From the NCBI GenBank assembly GCA_038496675.1, contig CM076667.1:15816570-15880569 (forward strand): a stretch of 64,000 nucleotides of DNA, in the 5' to 3' direction. Made by a program: the position numbers and the translations under genes. The DNA is from Rachycentron canadum. Taxonomy: Eukaryota > Chordata > Actinopteri > Carangiformes > Rachycentridae. Of the stretch, positions 61,530 through 64,000 are shown one piece after another. Within the stretch, counting starts at the first letter, position 1, and each line of letters starts with the position of its first letter. Below the pieces are notes generated by a model, which saw nothing but the letters and a program-made list of their open reading frames with translations, searched no databases and was not told where the DNA came from.

Positions 61530-62605
61530 AATTCAACGTCCTCCTCACTATTTGTGCGATAATATTTTTGCTGCACTTTATGGAAGCCCATCCTTGCATA
61601 TGACAGCTGAGCTCACAACACTGAGGAAGTGAACCCTGCCTCTATTTGCTGCATGTGCAGCTTCAGTTAGTTTTCATCATGATTGTAAAGAGGCCACTCC
61701 ACCTGTACAGGCCTATCTAGACGCCTGAGGCGGGAGAAACGAAATTGTATGAACACTTCCCAAGAGGAGACAAGCAAAGACAGAAAATACTCAGTGTATT
61801 CAAAGTGCAACGTAAGCCATGCTGAGTGACACAGGTCCAGAGGGAGATATCAGTTACTGCGCAACCGAAACAAAATTGACATAGATCCTATTTAAGGTGC
61901 AAAAACAATGATGGGTGTTTTCTGTTCTCTGTACCTATGACCACAGTTCAAAAGGAAGAGCCAAGAAAAAGCAAAGCATCATCATAGTGGCCTGCTCTGA
62001 CAAATCTGGGTGCAGTCTTACTGTCCGAATGTGAACACTGAAACTCATAGACAGACACACATCCTTAAACAAATGAGTCACACAACAGCAGGAACTGTAC
62101 TATATTTCAAACTGTGTTCACCTCAGGACGGGAAGAAACTAGAACCATGTTCCTTAGTATCTGTCAGAGCATCATTTTTGTTTCAGGTATTTATACAGTT
62201 TAAGCTTATTTGCACTTGAGGCAGAGACATAATGATTATTTTGATTTATTAGTATATTAATTAATGTATATTTTTAATGTTTGTTGTTTATTTATTATAA
62301 ATATAAACAACTGAATATGTAATTGTATGTGCGTTGAGTCTTTTGTACAGTTGAGTGAATGCAGATTAAACAGGAAAATGGCTGCATCACAAGTAGATGC
62401 AGGATATGAACTGATAACAGAAAAATTTGGTTCAAAAATAACGCATAATAATATTAAAAGTAACTACAGTGACCATTGATACACACATTAGATGTTAAGA
62501 TTGATGCATACTCATAGTGCGACCATTACAAGTTACTGCTTAGCAAATTGCAGGTGGTAAAAACGGGGGGAAGTCCATACAGAATGGGGGGTCTTGAGAG
62601 TTTAC
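61530..62605. other. 3' UTR of the TNIP-like gene and following spacer
   Basis: No canonical AATAAA follows the stop closely; the best candidate is ATTAAA at 62,365. If used, the 3' UTR is about 850 nt and includes AT-rich sequence at 62,240-62,320 with ATTTA motifs, typical of unstable messages. No downstream exons of a carboxylesterase were found here on the minus strand. Confidence 0.4.
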
Positions 62606-62734
62606 CAGAGGGAGCATCCATCCAAACTCATGACTGGTCACTCTCATTAGCACAGGAGTTTTCTGGAGCTCCTTGTTCTCCAAAGGGCCCTTCAGGTGCA
62701 CGGCATCAATAAACAAACCCAAGAATGCCTTAAA
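62606..62734 (-). CDS. Carboxylesterase-like exon (partial or orphan)
   Basis: A 129-nt minus-strand exon of 43 codons without stops, flanked by a good acceptor (TTTATATTTCAG) and donor (CTG/GTAAAC). It reads FIDAVHLKGPLENKELQKTP, then VLMRVTSHEFGWMLPL. This matches the carboxylesterase (CES/COesterase) segment VDGVFLKGP...PVLIGVTNHEFGWILP. Two usually conserved positions differ (Ala for Gly in VDG, Arg for Gly in the IGV segment). Downstream exons were not found to the left, and upstream ones would lie at or beyond the window end. It could be an exon of a functional gene with distant exons, or a relic. Confidence 0.5.
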
Positions 62735-64000
62735 CTGAAATATAAAGTTGTGACTTCATTGCTCCACAAGACAATTTCATCATTTAATGGCTCCCTAATG
62801 GCAATGAGAGACTTTAAATTGAAGGCCGTAAATCATTTACTCCGACTCCTTCCCTCTTACTGTTCCTTTTTAGTGGCAATCAGACAAGAAACGTGTGTAA
62901 AAGTCTCAATTCAATATCCTTCAATTCAATACAGCTTATTCAGATCAGTATTTGCAATCTATATTTTATCACACTCACCAACGCAGATGCTGCCAGCAGA
63001 TTGTCTAAAGACAGTGACAAAGTTTGAATCGCCATTAAAGGAACCAACTAAAGATGACTATTTGACGCAGGAAGCCCCAGCTGCTAGCAAAGGTAAAAAT
63101 CTAAGACCTGTAGTGACCTCTACAGGTGACCACGAGGAAGTGCACTGACTTACTTTCTCTGCTACACAATTCTCTAGCACCTTCTCTGTAGTTTAACATT
63201 TCATTTAAATGAAACAGTATTTATGTCTGAAATTTTGAACAGGTCATACACTCAAAAAAACTGCTGAGTTAAAAATAACCCAGCTTTAACTCCAATGCTG
63301 GGTAACAATGGGACCGAACACACACTGGGTTGGTTTTGGGTTTTACCATTTAACCCAGAACTGCATGAAGAACTTAAGCATAAATAATTAGAACCTAAAT
63401 AATTTGAACATAACACAAAGTGTTGCATTAAAAAATGAGAGACAGTAGTTCTAACTTCATAACTTTAGAAGCTTGTTGGCCTTATAATGCCAAAACCTCA
63501 AGACAGCAGCTAATGCTAGCCTCATCTATTTTTGTGAGTTCAAGAACCAAAAGTTAGCAGCTTATGGTAGCATTGTGTTCAAAAGTTAACTAATGCCACC
63601 CTTGAAATTTCCAATATTAGCAGGGAACCATATAATGTCTACATTTTTTTTTGCGGTTTAGCAGCTAATGCTATCATTATAATGAAGACAAACGTTAGCT
63701 TAGCTAGGATTAATACTAACCTTGTAATGTTCACAGGTTAGTTGCTATGCTAATTATGTAATAATCATAGGTTAGGAAGAGTTAAAACTATCTTTGTAGT
63801 TGCAATGTCCAAAGAAAACACTGAGAACACAAATCTCATGCCCCCTTCATCCTCCATACTCACCATGGACTCCAGCAGTTCTTAAAGGGGATGGCAGCCA
63901 AACACTTCCCTGTTTTGTGCTCATGTTCATGTCATCAATGATGTCACGGGTTATACCACGACTATGGGGGTGGTCAAAAATTTAACATACTGTGTCAATA
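62735..64000. other. Right-end stretch, no supportable gene
   Basis: A 150-codon plus-strand open frame (62,696-63,148) overlaps the carboxylesterase-like exon in antisense and has no family resemblance. The rest has a CTGGGTTA-type repeat (63,250-63,360) and a run of TTAGC/GCTAATG words (63,480-63,740). If the carboxylesterase gene is real, its upstream exons may lie here or further right, but I could not identify them. Confidence 0.4.
63250..63360. repeat. Short repeat built on AACCCAG / CTGGGTT words
   Basis: AACCCAG occurs at about 63,278 and 63,353, and GCTGGGTAA and CTGGGTTGG lie between them in the opposite sense. Several short inverted matches result. The pattern recalls small noncoding repeats of fish genomes; the family is not identified. 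Confidence 0.45.

Noticed and set aside
62696..63148. 150-codon plus-strand open frame
   Set aside because: Overlaps the carboxylesterase-like exon in antisense, lacks any family motif and has no promoter or splice support.

Overview
The window looks like teleost fish chromosomal DNA. Genes are split into short exons with GT-AG introns, microsatellites and homopolymer runs are frequent, and several interspersed repeats resemble ones common in ray-finned fish. All gene identities come from translating exons and recognising family motifs by eye; no database search was run. Exon borders were set by splice sites, reading phase and family alignment, so coding spans are firmer than UTRs.

Layout. 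About 1-22.4 kb has no gene I can support. It holds microsatellites, a decayed Tc1/mariner transposase fragment (about 12.64-12.93 kb) and several low-repeat blocks rich in homeodomain-, SOX- and POU-like words that may be conserved regulatory elements. From 22.4 to 38.9 kb, on the minus strand, lie two tandem inositol monophosphatase genes of the IMPA1 type: copy B (coding 22,458-25,823, 283 aa) and copy A (coding 32,408-38,453, 278 aa). Each has eight coding exons and all metal-binding residues. The spacer between them carries a Tx1/L1-like reverse transcriptase fragment and fish repeats.

From 42.6 to 53.4 kb, on the plus strand, lie two tandem ADP-ribosyl cyclase genes of the CD38/BST1 family (42,633-45,642, 286 aa; 47,243-53,317, 274 aa). 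The second is a clear type II membrane protein like CD38. The first lacks a clear anchor and starts like BST1/CD157. Four internal exons have identical lengths in both genes (127, 136, 83, 74 nt), which shows tandem duplication. From about 58.15 to 61.53 kb, on the plus strand, is a TNIP (ABIN) family gene, 311 aa, with a kappaB-like site just upstream. A single carboxylesterase-like exon lies on the minus strand at 62,606-62,734; the rest of that gene, if real, is beyond the window end or lost.

Functionally, IMPA1 enzymes recycle inositol phosphates and CD38-type enzymes make cyclic ADP-ribose and consume NAD, so both touch calcium signalling. TNIP proteins restrain NF-kappaB signalling. Nothing shows that these neighbours act as a unit. 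I did not find a new multi-gene system. The points most worth checking are the two paralogue pairs, a TG repeat against a CD38 splice site, two strong inverted repeats, an overlapping upstream ORF in the TNIP gene, and the putative regulatory blocks.
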